NCBI GenBank assembly: GCA_029265615.1
Contig: JAJUIB010000018.1
Span: 1 to 54,871, forward strand
Length of the DNA stretch: 54,871 bases
Direction: 5' to 3'
Source: Spirochaetota bacterium
GTDB taxonomy: Bacteria; Spirochaetota; Spirochaetia; Treponematales; Rectinemataceae
In this document: positions 1 to 9,520 of the stretch, piece after piece
How positions within the stretch are numbered: the stretch's first letter is position 1
Layout: every line of letters begins with the position of its first letter
Made by a program: the position numbers and the translations under genes
Notes under the pieces: generated by a model
The model's database searches: none
The model's input: only the letters and a program-made list of their open reading frames with translations
What the model was told of the DNA's origin: nothing

Positions 1-810
1 AAGCAGCAGGAGTTCTACGCGGCTTTCGGCCTTCCGATCTATCAAGGCTACGGTCTTACGGAGGCGGCGCCGATTATCTCCTCGAATACGCCGCGCCGAC
101 ACAAGTACGGTACCTCGGGGGTCGTCGCGCCCTCCGTCGAATGCACGATACGGCGGCCTGACGGTAGCCTCTGTGCGGTGGGCGAGACCGGCGAGATCGT
201 CATCCGGGGCGGCAATGTGATGAAGGGGTATTTTAAAAACCCCGAGGCGACGGCGCAGGCGCTTCGCGATGGATGGCTTTGGACGGGAGACCTTGCGTAC
301 TTCGACGCTGACGGGTTCCTCGTCGTGGTTGGCCGCGAAAAGGCGCTCCTTATCGCCGAAGATGGGGAGAAATACAGCCCTGAGGACATCGAGGAGGCGG
401 TTACCTTCTCCACGGATGTGATCGACCAGATCATGGCCTACTGCGATCATAAAAAATACACGACCGCGCTTGTGACGCTCGACGAGACGAAGGTGAAGCG
501 CCTTATTAAGGACAGGGGCATCTCGAGTGCCGAGGCCCTCCTTGCGGCGCTCAAGGAGGAGTTCTATCGCTTCCGCGCGGATCCCAAGGCAAAAAAGGTC
601 CAGGGGACCTGGGTGCCCGCCTGCTTCCAGATCCTGCCTGAAGCCTTTAGCGACAAGGATGGCACGGTCAATTCGACGATGAAGATCGTGCGCCACCGGA
701 TCGTTCTGGTTCATCGCGCGGTCATCGACTACGCCTACACGCCCGAGGGCTCGAAGACGGAGAACCCACGCAACCTCGAGGTGCTACGGAAGCTCTTCAA
801 ACTGCCCTGA
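1..810 (+). CDS. Acyl-CoA synthetase / AMP-forming ligase, C-terminal part
   Basis: The frame is open from the first base, so only the last 269 residues are present. This is the C-terminal half of an adenylate-forming enzyme that activates a carboxylate, probably a fatty acid, to acyl-AMP and then acyl-CoA. Visible core motifs are YQGYGLTEAAP near residue 13 (ATP/adenylate loop), WTGDLAYFDADG with the conserved Asp, VVGREKALLIAEDGEKYSPEDIE (hinge), and near the end NSTMKIVRHR, which supplies the A10 lysine. Met replaces the usual Gly before that Lys. The internal stretch between hinge and A10 suits long-chain acyl-CoA synthetases better than acetyl-CoA synthetase. Substrate cannot be decided from this fragment. 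A hairpin follows the stop. Confidence 0.88.
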   Translation, partial: KQQEFYAAFGLPIYQGYGLTEAAPIISSNTPRRHKYGTSGVVAPSVECTIRRPDGSLCAVGETGEIVIRGGNVMKGYFKNPEATAQALRDGWLWTGDLAYFDADGFLVVVGREKALLIAEDGEKYSPEDIEEAVTFSTDVIDQIMAYCDHKKYTTALVTLDETKVKRLIKDRGISSAEALLAALKEEFYRFRADPKAKKVQGTWVPACFQILPEAFSDKDGTVNSTMKIVRHRIVLVHRAVIDYAYTPEGSKTENPRNLEVLRKLFKLP

Positions 811-819
811 CCGACTGTG

Positions 820-844
820 GGCCCGGATTTCTTAAGTCCGGGCC
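820..844 (+). terminator. Putative terminator of the acyl-CoA synthetase gene
   Basis: An 8-bp GC-rich stem, GGCCCGGA at 820-827 with TCCGGGCC at 837-844, starts 10 nt after the stop codon. Three weaker inner pairs close a tight loop. Only a short T-poor tail follows, so factor-independent termination is plausible but not certain. Confidence 0.5.
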
Positions 845-965
845 TTAAACCAGGGTCGCACAACGCGGCCTTGTCCTAAGGCGGAAAATCGACAAACCGC
901 CCCTCCTCCACTAAACTAAGGTGGTGCGCCGCGCGGGGTAGCCAGCGGCGCGTGTGGAGGAAGAC

Positions 966-2804
966 ATGCGGCTTCGTGTAAAACAATCGCTCTATCTCGG
1001 ACTTCCCATGGCGCGTGCGCTCGTTGGTATGGCGCTCACCGTGATTAGTCAGAGCCGGAACAGCCTTTCCCGGCTCTATATCCAGGCCGCGGAACAGATC
1101 GCCCAGGCGCGGGCGGATGAGGTGTCCCGCTGGCTTTCCGGCAAGCTCCTTGCCGCCCAGCGGGGGGCACAGGACCGCGAGGTGCGGAGCTTCGATCCTC
1201 AAAGCATTTTCCGCTACCTGGAGGACCGCGCATCGACCCCAGATCCCGAGGTCGAACTTGAGTTTTTCGCTCGCAAAAACGGCGATTACTGGACTACAAA
1301 AAAGGCATCGGGCAATGTCGCTGACCGCGACTACTTCAAGGCGGTGATCGAGCGCGGCGCGGAGACCTACATCGGCAATGCGGTGATCTCCCGATCGACG
1401 GGTAAACCCATAATCAATGTCGCAGCCGCCGTGAAAAACGCAGCTGGTGCGACCGAGGGCCTTTACGCTTTTTCGGTCGGTCTTGATGCTGTTTCCGCGA
1501 TGGCGGGCACGGTCAAGCTCGGCGCGAATGGCTATGCGGTGATCGTCGACGGCAACATTCTTCTCATCGCGCATCCCCGCGAAGAGCTCCGCATGAAAGT
1601 GAGTTTTAAGGAGCCCGCCAAGCTGGGCTACAAAAACCTTGAGCCGGGCATAGCTAAAATCGAGCGAGGCGAGGCGGGGAGCCAGGTGTTTATCGACGAC
1701 AAGGGCGTTGAGAAGCTTTTTGTGTTCGCGCCGATCGCGGGGACGCCCGGCTGGGCCTTTGGCATCATCGTTCCGATGGAGGACATCCACGCGCCCGCTG
1801 CGGCACTTGGGCGATCGCTTTCTCTGATTGCGGGCCTTGTCATCGTCGTCCTCGTCGCGCTCATCCTCGTCATTGTCGAACGTCTTGTGCGGCCGATTGG
1901 TTTCATGACGCAGGCGCTCGCTGTCTTTGCCGCGGGCGATCTCTCGCTTTCGGGCATCGATTCCCGCGAGCGGGCGCGCATTTCAGCCCGGAATGACGAG
2001 CTTGGTTCCATGGGCCGCGCACTCGACACGCTCTATGACAAACTCCTCGACTTTACGGGGCAGGTGAAAACGGCCGCCGCCCAGGTCGCTTCGGGCTCGC
2101 AGGCGATCAGCGAGACGAGCCAGGAGATGTCCCAGGGCGCGACCGAGCAGGCTGCGAGCGCGGAGGAGGTTTCCGCGAGCCTCGAGGAGGCGGCGTCGAC
2201 GACGCACTCGAACGCGGACAATGCGGCACAGACCGAAGCGATCGCGGTCAAGGCGGCTGCGAGCGCCGAAAAGGCCGGCCTTGCCGTGAGCGAGGCAGTG
2301 GCGGCGATGAAGGAGATAGCGAGCCGCATCTCGATCATCGAGGAGATCGCGCGCAACACCAACCTTCTTGCACTCAATGCGGCGATCGAAGCGGCGCGTG
2401 CAGGCGAGGCAGGCAAAGGCTTCGCAGTCGTTGCAAGCGAAGTGCGCAAGCTCGCCGAACGGAGCGCCAAGGCCGCCGCGGAAATTTCGGAGCTCTCCGC
2501 TAAGAGCGGGGTGGTCGCCGACGAGGCGGGCGCGTTGGTCGCCGAAACCATTCCCGCGATCAAGCGCACGGCCGACCTCGTCCGCGAGATTGCCGCGGCG
2601 AGCGCCGAACAGAAGCAGGGCATTGACCAGATCAGCTCGGCGCTCAGCCAGCTCGATGGCGTGATCCAGGCGAACGCCTCAGCAAGCGAGGAGCTTGCCG
2701 GCATGTCGGAGGAGCTCGCCGCCCAGGCCGCGAATCTCCAGGCGACCGCCGCCTACTTCCGCACCGCGGAGGAGGAGTCGCGTGCGCTCATAGGGCCTCA
2801 GTAA
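966..2804 (+). CDS. Methyl-accepting chemotaxis protein with periplasmic dCache-like sensor
   Basis: A 612-aa transmembrane chemoreceptor that should control CheA through CheW. It has an N-terminal membrane segment (about residues 9-28), a large extracytoplasmic double-Cache-like domain (about 40-275), a strong second membrane helix (about 280-302, rich in Val/Leu/Ile), a HAMP linker and a long coiled-coil signalling domain. The hairpin tip reads [20 protein letters not shown] followed by [20 protein letters not shown], the typical MCP tip. Ala/Glu/Gln-rich heptads on both sides offer methylation sites. No C-terminal CheR-tethering pentapeptide is visible. The ATG follows GGAGGAAG; a GTG four codons upstream lacks this spacing. 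Its stop overlaps the convergent peptidase gene by 7 bp. The ligand is unknown. Confidence 0.93.
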   Translation: MRLRVKQSLYLGLPMARALVGMALTVISQSRNSLSRLYIQAAEQIAQARADEVSRWLSGKLLAAQRGAQDREVRSFDPQSIFRYLEDRASTPDPEVELEFFARKNGDYWTTKKASGNVADRDYFKAVIERGAETYIGNAVISRSTGKPIINVAAAVKNAAGATEGLYAFSVGLDAVSAMAGTVKLGANGYAVIVDGNILLIAHPREELRMKVSFKEPAKLGYKNLEPGIAKIERGEAGSQVFIDDKGVEKLFVFAPIAGTPGWAFGIIVPMEDIHAPAAALGRSLSLIAGLVIVVLVALILVIVERLVRPIGFMTQALAVFAAGDLSLSGIDSRERARISARNDELGSMGRALDTLYDKLLDFTGQVKTAAAQVASGSQAISETSQEMSQGATEQAASAEEVSASLEEAASTTHSNADNAAQTEAIAVKAAASAEKAGLAVSEAVAAMKEIASRISIIEEIARNTNLLALNAAIEAARAGEAGKGFAVVASEVRKLAERSAKAAAEISELSAKSGVVADEAGALVAETIPAIKRTADLVREIAAASAEQKQGIDQISSALSQLDGVIQANASASEELAGMSEELAAQAANLQATAAYFRTAEEESRALIGPQ

Positions 2805-4081
2805 GCGGGGAGGCCTGAGTACCAGTCGGCGAGAGCGCGGTCCACAGTGCGACGGGCCTCGGCGAGAGCGGCATCGGCCGCACCGCCGCTCGTCGCGATT
2901 GCCGCAAGTGCCCGCTCCGCGGCCTCGCCCAGGAGTCCTTCGGTCTCGTCGCGGCCTGCGACAAAGCCAGGATCGAGGGACAGGCGCCCAGCCAGCGTCC
3001 TTCGAATCCAGGTGTGCTGGCGTTCCCAGTGGGCATAGGCCGACCCTGCGTCCTCGGTGTAGTCATAGCCGGTCCAGAGCGGGATGAACTCTCCCCGGGC
3101 AAGGAGGATTGGCTTGAATACCGAAATGCAGGGGTACGAACTGCCCGTGAACCAGAGAATCGCGGCGCCCTCTGCACGGTATTCGAGAGCGATACTCGCC
3201 GTTGTTGCTGAGTTTGAGGGAAATGCGCCTGCGTGGACACAGGGGCTTTCAAGGCTGCCGCGACGGCGGGGATCATAGGCCCCGTGGCTACGGAGTGCGG
3301 CGAACAGGGCACGGCGGTCGAGCATACCCCGTGCCGATTCGAGCGCAGCACGGGTGAGGCTCCTTCGGACATCGCCCTTCGTGAAGCGGAGGAAGAAGCG
3401 ATTTTCCACATAGCGCCGCCAAGATTCCTTGTGCCCGCGGCGTCCCGGATCGGCCTCGTCCGAGCATGCGGCACGTTCGTTTACCGGCGCGATGGCCTTC
3501 CGCGTTTCCGCGTCAAGCCGCTTGTAGTCCTCTTCGATGGAGTAGGCGTTGGAAATTGTTGCAACATCGCCGGCGTGCCGCCATGCCCAGCGGTGGCCGG
3601 CTGTTTCGAGCACATAGGCGTTCGACGCATCGGCGATGATGAAGGAGTTGTCATAAAAAAGCCGGCCGCGGTAGGCTCCGTTGCCTCCCTGTCCGAGCGA
3701 CTCGATCGTGGCGGCAAGCCAATCGCGAGCCTCTTCCGCGTTTGCCGCGGTGGTGAGAGCGGCGCGAAGAAGGTCCATGCCGAGGGGGCCCTCCGGGGCA
3801 GGCCTCCAGCGCGAAAACACCGCCTCGTTGCCGATAGCGACGCCTTTTTCATTGACGCCCGCCTCGCCGCCCGCCATCCAGGATGGTTTTGACAGCGCGT
3901 AGGCGAAGCCCCGGTCCTGGCCCGGATAGACGCGAGATCCCACCGTAATGCGCTCGGTGGGCGGCCGTCGCGGAATCAGGCAGAGCGCCTGGGGTTCATC
4001 GGGATGACGATCCGAGTTTTTCGCGAACCACGATCTCCCATCGGGGGAGAGGGCCGGGCTTGCGTAGAGCGTATCACACAT
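2798..4081 (-). CDS. C69 family (secernin/dipeptidase-like) Ntn hydrolase
   Basis: A 427-aa protein starting MCDTLYASP. In the C69/secernin group of N-terminal nucleophile hydrolases, Cys2 is the catalytic nucleophile exposed by removal of Met1, and it is present here. Other family-like blocks are the early [11 protein letters not shown], the [19 protein letters not shown] segment near residue 70, and [10 protein letters not shown]. No signal peptide is seen, so a cytoplasmic peptidase or amidohydrolase is likely. The ATG is preceded by GAGGTG at a good distance. The gene faces the chemoreceptor and overlaps its end by 7 bp, so the two share a terminator region. The substrate cannot be inferred. 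Confidence 0.85.
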   Translation of the reverse strand: MCDTLYASPALSPDGRSWFAKNSDRHPDEPQALCLIPRRPPTERITVGSRVYPGQDRGFAYALSKPSWMAGGEAGVNEKGVAIGNEAVFSRWRPAPEGPLGMDLLRAALTTAANAEEARDWLAATIESLGQGGNGAYRGRLFYDNSFIIADASNAYVLETAGHRWAWRHAGDVATISNAYSIEEDYKRLDAETRKAIAPVNERAACSDEADPGRRGHKESWRRYVENRFFLRFTKGDVRRSLTRAALESARGMLDRRALFAALRSHGAYDPRRRGSLESPCVHAGAFPSNSATTASIALEYRAEGAAILWFTGSSYPCISVFKPILLARGEFIPLWTGYDYTEDAGSAYAHWERQHTWIRRTLAGRLSLDPGFVAGRDETEGLLGEAAERALAAIATSGGAADAALAEARRTVDRALADWYSGLPAY

Positions 4082-4168
4082 GGGACACCTCGCTTTATCT
4101 ACGAAGCATAGCCCGTGCCGTGTATGCGGGCAAGGGCAGCATCCGCGAAGCGCAAGCGGGGCAGCGAG

Positions 4169-4597
4169 CTACAGGTCCTTCGAGTAGAGATTAATGTCGG
4201 TACGGAATTTCCAGCCCTGGCTCTTCCAGAAAGCGGCGCCTAGTTCGTTACCGGCGATCACCATGAGGTGGCATTTTTCCACGCCGGAGGCTTTGAGAGC
4301 AGCGAGGGCCTGGTTAACAAGCGCCTTCCCAAGGCCGCGGCGGCGATGCGTCTCATCGACGGCGAGATGATAGAGGTAGCCTCTGCGCGAGTCGGAACCG
4401 CAGAGGATTGTGCCGACGAGGGCCGTCGTGTCGCGGACGCGGGCTACAAACGAAAGGCCTTCGTTGCGTGCAAGGAAGCTTTCTATGCGCTCCCTTGTGT
4501 CGGCTGCGGAGAGGCCCATCCCTGGCGTGCGGTCCCAGAGCGCACGGGCGGCATCGTAGTCGCATGCACAGAAAGGCTCAATGCGGTAGTCATCCAT
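4169..4597 (-). CDS. GNAT family N-acetyltransferase
   Basis: A 142-aa single-domain acetyltransferase. The acetyl-CoA pyrophosphate-binding motif A is clear: HLAVDETHRRRGLGKALV (about residues 77-94), with the R/Q-x-x-G-x-G/A pattern as RRRGLGKAL. A C-terminal AAFWKSQGWK matches the usual motif B. The fold is diagnostic, but the acceptor amine is not. The first codons overlap the end of the upstream acetyltransferase by 8 bp, so the two are translated as an operon with the small basic protein that starts at 5386. Confidence 0.9.
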   Translation of the reverse strand: MDDYRIEPFCACDYDAARALWDRTPGMGLSAADTRERIESFLARNEGLSFVARVRDTTALVGTILCGSDSRRGYLYHLAVDETHRRRGLGKALVNQALAALKASGVEKCHLMVIAGNELGAAFWKSQGWKFRTDINLYSKDL

Positions 4598-5165
4598 AGG
4601 CTACACTCTCCCTTGGCACCATGTGCGGCGTCGAAGTTTTGTGAACCATGGCCCCGCGCGCACTACCGGGCTCGTCGAGGCGGAGCACCATGAGTCGGCG
4701 GAAAGGCCGGAAGCCGAGGCTGACGTAGAGCGGTTCGGCGTCGGGATAGGCATGAAGCGCAAGCCTGAAAAGGCCGCGCGCGCGCGAAGTGGCGATGAGG
4801 CGCTGCATGAGCGTGCGGGCAAGCCCGCGGCCGCGAAAAGCAGGATCGACATAGAGGCCGGAAACATAGCCCTCGAGCCGAGGTGCGGAGTTGTCTGCGG
4901 CTTTCCGCGCACGCGCGGGCTTAAGACGGAGCTCGACCGTTCCGCAGGGACTGCCCGCCGCCAGGCAGAGCCACGCGAGGGTCGTTTCGCGTGCGAGGCT
5001 GCGGCCGACATAAGATGCATACCAGGCGCGAAATTCATCCTCGTCGGCTAGACCGCCTGTTTTTACGAGGCGAATGAAGGCAAGCCGCAGGTCGGCGAGG
5101 ACCGCCGCGTCGCATAGGGATGCGGCGCGAAGCTCGATCGCCCCCGGGTGTGACGTCGCGTTCAT
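4590..5165 (-). CDS. GNAT family N-acetyltransferase
   Basis: A 191-aa GNAT protein, distinct in sequence from its downstream neighbour. Motif A is GLYVDPAFRGRGLARTLMQR (about residues 103-122), followed by RLALHAYPDAEPLYVSLGFR as motif B. The start codon overlaps the stop of the preceding small gene as ATGA, and its own end overlaps the next GNAT start. Three genes therefore form one tightly coupled unit. Tandem unrelated GNATs may modify different targets. Substrates are unknown. Confidence 0.9.
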   Translation of the reverse strand: MNATSHPGAIELRAASLCDAAVLADLRLAFIRLVKTGGLADEDEFRAWYASYVGRSLARETTLAWLCLAAGSPCGTVELRLKPARARKAADNSAPRLEGYVSGLYVDPAFRGRGLARTLMQRLIATSRARGLFRLALHAYPDAEPLYVSLGFRPFRRLMVLRLDEPGSARGAMVHKTSTPHMVPRESVAYG

Positions 5166-5386
5166 GTACCGCGCTCCTCCCCATCAGGATGCTGCGGTGT
5201 GGGGCGGAGATCAGGCTGAGGCGGCGCGTCCTTAGTCTCCGCGGCGCCGGTAACGGCGATGTCGGTACCGGCGATGCCCTCGTCGTGGTGCCTTCGCTCA
5301 AGTTTCCGCGCCGCCTTCTCTTCCTGTTTCTTTTTGCGCTCGAGCTCTTTGCGCCGTTTTTCGCTCGAATATTGGTTGGGCCGCAC
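5162..5386 (-). CDS. Small highly charged basic protein of unknown function
   Basis: A 74-aa protein, first gene of a three-gene unit with two GNAT acetyltransferases. It opens with RPNQYSSEKRRKELERKKKQ and continues as a Lys/Arg/Glu-rich helix to about residue 35, then a Pro/Asp/Thr-rich tail. The start is GTG and is fixed by a perfect AAGGAGGA a few bases upstream. The N-terminal half resembles small 'RPNQYS...' proteins I have seen in other bacteria, but no function is established. Nucleic-acid binding is possible from composition only. It overlaps the next start as ATGA. Confidence 0.7.
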   Translation of the reverse strand: MRPNQYSSEKRRKELERKKKQEEKAARKLERRHHDEGIAGTDIAVTGAAETKDAPPQPDLRPTPQHPDGEERGT

Positions 5387-5463
5387 GCTTCCTCCTTATG
5401 ACCGGGTCGCGCAGGGCCCGCAGGAACACTCTAGCACTCCGGCGTCGGCGGCGGAAGATGGCT

Positions 5464-7125
5464 TCAGCGCAATTCCCGTAGCGATTCGGCGATCGAGAGG
5501 CCGTAGTCGCCGATTTTTTCGACGTGCCTGACAAGATCGATAAAGAGAAGCTCGGTTTTGACGTCCGCGCCGGCCTTAAGGCGCTTCCTGGCTTTCTTTT
5601 TGAGCGAGCTGCGGAAGTCATCGAGTTTTTGCTCGTAGTCGGCCGCGAGGGCGAGCTCATCGGCGCTGATCGGCCGTGCGGCGTTCTCTTCGACAAAGCG
5701 GAGAAAATTCTCCGCAAGGAGCGTGTAGGGCGCAAGCTCGTCGAGTTCATCGGCGTCGAACTTAAGGCCTTTGTGCTCCCGTCGGTCAAGTACGAGCGCA
5801 AGGCTCATGCAGGCGTCGGTGATGTTCTCAAGTTCGTCGACGACACGGAGCATGCGGCCGATGTCGGCCTGGGTTCCGTCCGAGACGTTTTGGCGCGTGA
5901 CTTCGAGGAGGAAGCGCGCGAGCTCTTCCTGCATCTGGTCCGCATAGCCTTCTTCTGTGCGGAACCATTCAAGCTCGGCGGCAAGATCGGCGGGAGGCGT
6001 TTTGAGGTTGGCGCGGAAACGCGCGAACATGGAGCGCGCAAGCCCCGCCATATCGGCGATCTCTTTGCGTGCGGCGATGAGATTGAGTTCCGGGGAGCTT
6101 ACGAGGGGCGCGGCGACATAGGCGATGCGCGCCGCAGCCGCCTCGGCGCGGCCGGGCTTTACGAGCCGCTCGATGCCGCGAGCAAAGAGGGAGATGAAGG
6201 GGAAGAGGAGAACCGTGTTGATCGTATTGAAGAGAGTGTGGAGCATCGCGATGTGGGTTGCGATGGCGAGCTCTGGCGCGCCGGGCGTGACAAGGTCGAC
6301 AAGGGCGAGAAAGGGCTTGAAAAAGAGGATCGCCCATATTGTGCCGAGCACGTTGAAGAGGAGGTGCGCCATGGCCGCGCGGCGGGCGTTGACCTTGGTA
6401 CCGATCGAGGAAAGGAGGGCGTCGATCGTTGTGCCGATGTTGCAGCCGAGGACGAGGGCCGCCGCCATGGGGAAGCCGATGACGCCTTCGACCGCGAGGG
6501 TGATGACGATCGCGGTCGAGGCGCTTGACGAGTGGATAAGCATGGTGAGGAGGGCGCCCGCCGCCGCAAAGGCGATAGTGGAGAGCGCGCCATAGCCGCC
6601 AAGGCGCTCGAGAAAGCGGAGCGTCGCCGCATCCGGCGCGGGTATGGCATGGGAAAGATATTTAAGGCCGAGGAAGAGCAGGCCGAAGCCGATAAGCGCC
6701 TCGCCGTAGTCCCGCGTTCGGCCTTTTCGCTGCGCGAAGGTCATGATGAAGCCGATACCGACGCAGGGTATGGCCATCGCGGCGATATCAAATTTAAAGC
6801 CGACGAGGGAGACGATCCACGCCGTGACCGTCGTGCCGATGTTGGCGCCCATGATGACGCCGATAGCCTGCACAAGCGTGAGGAGTCCGGCGTTGACGAA
6901 GGAGACGACCATCACCGTCGAAGCCGAGGAGGACTGGATGATGCCCGTGACGACAAACCCGGTAAGCACGGCCGAGAACGAGTTGCGGGTCATGTACCCG
7001 AGCGCTCGTTTCAAGTTGTCGCCAGCGGCTCGTTGGAGGCCGTCGCTTAAGATTTTCATGCCATAGAGGAAGAGGCCGAGCGAACCGATGAGGTTGAAAG
7101 ACGTGAGGAGGATGGTTGGGATCAT
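5464..7125 (-). CDS. Na+/phosphate cotransporter family protein with PhoU-like tail
   Basis: A 553-aa inner-membrane protein. The N-terminal two thirds contain the two inverted Na/Pi-cotransporter repeats, recognisable by two QSSSAST/HSSSAST boxes (GIIQSSSASTVMVV and LIHSSSASTAIVIT), each followed by a GxNIGTT motif (MGANIGTTVTAW and LGCNIGTTIDAL). The C-terminal about 200 residues are hydrophilic and helical, like a PhoU domain. The start ATG follows AAAGGAAC. The family imports phosphate with sodium, and the PhoU-like tail is usually regulatory. It is transcribed alone, divergent from the exported-protein gene at 7276. Confidence 0.92.
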   Translation of the reverse strand: MIPTILLTSFNLIGSLGLFLYGMKILSDGLQRAAGDNLKRALGYMTRNSFSAVLTGFVVTGIIQSSSASTVMVVSFVNAGLLTLVQAIGVIMGANIGTTVTAWIVSLVGFKFDIAAMAIPCVGIGFIMTFAQRKGRTRDYGEALIGFGLLFLGLKYLSHAIPAPDAATLRFLERLGGYGALSTIAFAAAGALLTMLIHSSSASTAIVITLAVEGVIGFPMAAALVLGCNIGTTIDALLSSIGTKVNARRAAMAHLLFNVLGTIWAILFFKPFLALVDLVTPGAPELAIATHIAMLHTLFNTINTVLLFPFISLFARGIERLVKPGRAEAAAARIAYVAAPLVSSPELNLIAARKEIADMAGLARSMFARFRANLKTPPADLAAELEWFRTEEGYADQMQEELARFLLEVTRQNVSDGTQADIGRMLRVVDELENITDACMSLALVLDRREHKGLKFDADELDELAPYTLLAENFLRFVEENAARPISADELALAADYEQKLDDFRSSLKKKARKRLKAGADVKTELLFIDLVRHVEKIGDYGLSIAESLRELR

Positions 7126-7237
7126 CGCCGTTCCTTTGGGCGTGCGCGGGGGGATGACGGCCCACTGACCGTTTCTTGACGGCTTTTTAACATGCCATTG
7201 ACAAAAGGGGAAGCGGCCGGAAACTCGGCAGAGACGG

Positions 7238-7267
7238 CTGACGCAACGGGGCATGCCGCGCTATCCT
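7238..7267 (+). promoter_or_regulatory. Candidate promoter, leaderless type
   Basis: CTGACG at 7238-7243, an 18-bp spacer and TATCCT at 7262-7267. The ATG at 7276 comes 8 nt after the -10 and there is no Shine-Dalgarno sequence. Confidence 0.4.
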
Positions 7268-7275
7268 TTAGTCCC

Positions 7276-8109
7276 ATGAACGCGAATATGCACGGCCGCT
7301 TCTTCGCGGCGACGAAGAGGCGCCCACTGTGCCTTCTGGCACTCGCTCTGCTCACACTTCCGCTTCGCGCCCTAGCGGCACCGCTCCCCGGCCTGGTGGG
7401 GCTTATTCCCGAGGCCGCCACCGCCGAGCTTGCCCTCGAGGGCAGGGCGGTGCGGAGCGGGTTTGGTACGGCCGCTCCCGCGCTTCTGCCGCGCCATCCC
7501 GCGGCCGAGACCATCCGCGCGGCGCTTGCGACCGAGCCGCGGACGGTGCTCGTGGAAGCGATCTTTCTCTACGGACGACCCGCTCCCACAGACGGTGCTG
7601 CGGAGTTCCGGACGCTCTACGGGCTCTTGCGCGCTGTTAGTAGCCTCGAGGGCATCGAATACTGGTCGGAAAGCCGCAAGACAATGCGAACGTTTTACGC
7701 CGAGTCCTATAGGATTGACGGTCCTGAGACACGCCGTCGCCTTCCAGACGAGGCACTTGGGCCGGGGCCGCTACCGTCCGAGGAGGCGATCTTCGTGTTT
7801 CAGCGAGACCTCTCCTTCGGTGCGAACGTCTACCGCTACGCCTTTCGGGCCTTGCCCGGCGCCATCGCCCTCGAGTCGAGCAATCTGACGCGGATGAGCT
7901 ATGGACTTGTCCCGGTGCTGGGTCCGGACAAGCTCCGCGTTCGCCTCCTCGTGATTCCCGCTGCGGAGGGCATTCTTTTTTACGTCGCGAGCGCCGCTGA
8001 TGCCGCGTCCGTGCCCGGCCTTAAGGCCAAGCTCGAAAGCTCCTTCGCCAATCGAGCCGAGGCGCTTTTCCGCTGGTTTTCGCGGAGCCTCTCGAGCGCC
8101 GCGCGGTGA
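7276..8109 (+). CDS. Exported protein of unknown function, DUF6675-like
   Basis: A 277-aa protein with a signal peptide: basic start, then a Leu/Ala core (about residues 17-32) ending near LRALAAP. The mature part contains SSLEGIEYWSESRKTMRTFY and later FQRDLSFGANVYRYAFRALP. That pattern resembles a family of exported proteins I associate with Treponema (DUF6675, from memory). No catalytic motif is evident. It probably resides in the periplasm, perhaps near the envelope. The ATG lies 8 nt after a possible -10 box and has no ribosome-binding site; an ATG at 7288 is an alternative. It ends 13 bp from the convergent purD stop. Confidence 0.65.
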   Translation: MNANMHGRFFAATKRRPLCLLALALLTLPLRALAAPLPGLVGLIPEAATAELALEGRAVRSGFGTAAPALLPRHPAAETIRAALATEPRTVLVEAIFLYGRPAPTDGAAEFRTLYGLLRAVSSLEGIEYWSESRKTMRTFYAESYRIDGPETRRRLPDEALGPGPLPSEEAIFVFQRDLSFGANVYRYAFRALPGAIALESSNLTRMSYGLVPVLGPDKLRVRLLVIPAAEGILFYVASAADAASVPGLKAKLESSFANRAEALFRWFSRSLSSAAR

Positions 8110-8122
8110 AGTACTTCGCGGA

Positions 8123-9520
8123 TCACTTTCCAAATATGCGTTCACCGATGTCGGGACGGAACCAGGCTCCTTCGAAGTGGACGCGCCGCGCAAGATCGTA
8201 GGCGCGGTCGCGCGCGAGCTGCCAGCTGTCGCCAATGCCGACGGCGGTAAATGACCGCCCGCCGCCGGTTCTGAGGCGGCCCTCGGCATCGCGCGCTGTC
8301 GCCGCGTGGAAGAGGAGGGCGGTGGGCTCCGCTTCGCCTGAGCGCGGAGGCGGGAGCGCCTCCGCTTCGGGCCGCCCCGCATCGGCGGCACGGTCGGCTT
8401 CGCCAAGATCCACCGGCAGTCCCTTGGGGTGGGCGATGGGGTAGCCGGGCGCCGCAATGACAACGCCGCAACTCGTCCTTGCGGAGAAGCGTGGAGTCGG
8501 CACCTTTCCCTGGGCGATCGCCGCACAGAGCTCCTCGAAGGAGCTCTCGAGGCGGGGGAGGAGGGACTGGGTTTCGGGGTCGCCGAAGCGGACATTGTAC
8601 TCAAGAAGTTTGGGTCCGTCCGCAGTTGCCATGATGCCGAAAAAGAGGACGCCCCGGTACGCAAGACCATCCGCTTCCATTCCCGCAAAACTCGGCGCGA
8701 CGATGGTCCGTTCGATCTCCGCCATGAGCGATGCATCCGCGAAGGGGAGAGGAGAGACGGCCCCCATGCCGCCGGTGTTGGGGCCGCGGTCTCCCGCAAG
8801 GGCCTTTTTGTGGTCGGCCGCCGGCTCAAGCAGGGCGTAGCCGGTTTCGGTGCAGAGGGCGAAGACCGAAAGCTCGCGACCCTCGAGAAATTCCTCCGCA
8901 AGGAGCTCGTCGCTTTCAAGGACCGCTTCGCCAAACGAGCGGAGCTCCGCAGGATCGTCGGATTCGAGGACGCCCTTCCCCGCGGCAAGGCCGGATTTTT
9001 TGAGGACGAGGCGGCGGCCGCGGTTTTCATCGAGAAAGCGGCGGAGTTCCGCCTGTCCCGTTGCGGGGGCAAAACGCGCGGTTGCCGCACAGGGGATGCC
9101 CCGGCGCTCCGCGAAGGCGCGGGCGAAGGCCTTGCTCGCCTCAAGCGCGGCCGCTTTTCGCGGCGGACCGAAGGCAGGGATGCCCGCTTCCTGGAGCGCG
9201 TCTACCAGGCCTGCGGCGAGTGGCTGTTCGGGGCCGACAAGGACGAGCTCTATGCCCAGCTCGCGGCAGGCCGCGACGACTGCGGCGCCGTCTTTGGGGT
9301 CGAGGGGGAGGTTCCGCGCAAGACCCGCAGTGCCCGCCGAACCGGGAGCGCAGAACAGGCCTTCGACGTGCGATTCGCCGCGGCGAACTGCGCCACGGAG
9401 TCGGCCGATGAGGCTACGCCTGTGTTGCGCGCTGGGCGTGGCGCTACGCGTGGCGCTACGCGCCAGCGCCCAGAGCATCGCGTGCTCGCGGCCGCCATTG
9501 CCGATGACGAGTGTGTTCAT
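8123..9520 (-). CDS. purD: Phosphoribosylamine-glycine ligase (GAR synthetase)
   Basis: A 465-aa ATP-grasp enzyme catalysing the second step of purine synthesis, joining glycine to phosphoribosylamine. The N-terminal VIGNGGREHAM, GPEQPLAAGLVDAL, RLVLKKSGLAAGKGV, GPNTGGMGAVSPLPFAD and EYNVRFGDPETQ are all PurD signatures. Last gene of purF-purM-purN-purD; its ATG overlaps the purN stop as ATGA. Oddity: about 28-30 Arg/Ser/Ala-rich residues are inserted in frame after residue 21, between the first helix and the second strand, where PurD normally continues directly to the xxVFVAPGNAG element (here GLFCAPGSAG). The insertion includes a 12-bp tandem repeat. Confidence 0.95.
   Translation of the reverse strand: MNTLVIGNGGREHAMLWALARSATRSATPSAQHRRSLIGRLRGAVRRGESHVEGLFCAPGSAGTAGLARNLPLDPKDGAAVVAACRELGIELVLVGPEQPLAAGLVDALQEAGIPAFGPPRKAAALEASKAFARAFAERRGIPCAATARFAPATGQAELRRFLDENRGRRLVLKKSGLAAGKGVLESDDPAELRSFGEAVLESDELLAEEFLEGRELSVFALCTETGYALLEPAADHKKALAGDRGPNTGGMGAVSPLPFADASLMAEIERTIVAPSFAGMEADGLAYRGVLFFGIMATADGPKLLEYNVRFGDPETQSLLPRLESSFEELCAAIAQGKVPTPRFSARTSCGVVIAAPGYPIAHPKGLPVDLGEADRAADAGRPEAEALPPPRSGEAEPTALLFHAATARDAEGRLRTGGGRSFTAVGIGDSWQLARDRAYDLARRVHFEGAWFRPDIGERIFGK
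9438..9461. repeat. 12-bp tandem duplication inside purD
   Basis: GTGGCGCTACGC occurs twice head to tail (9438-9449, 9450-9461) inside an imperfect palindrome at about 9432-9473. It encodes part of the extra Arg/Ser/Ala-rich segment of PurD and keeps the reading frame. Confidence 0.85.

Noticed and set aside
954-2704. Long antisense frames opposite the chemoreceptor and other GC-rich genes
   Set aside because: Shadow frames expected in GC-rich DNA; low-complexity Ala/Arg/Ser translations and no domain motifs.
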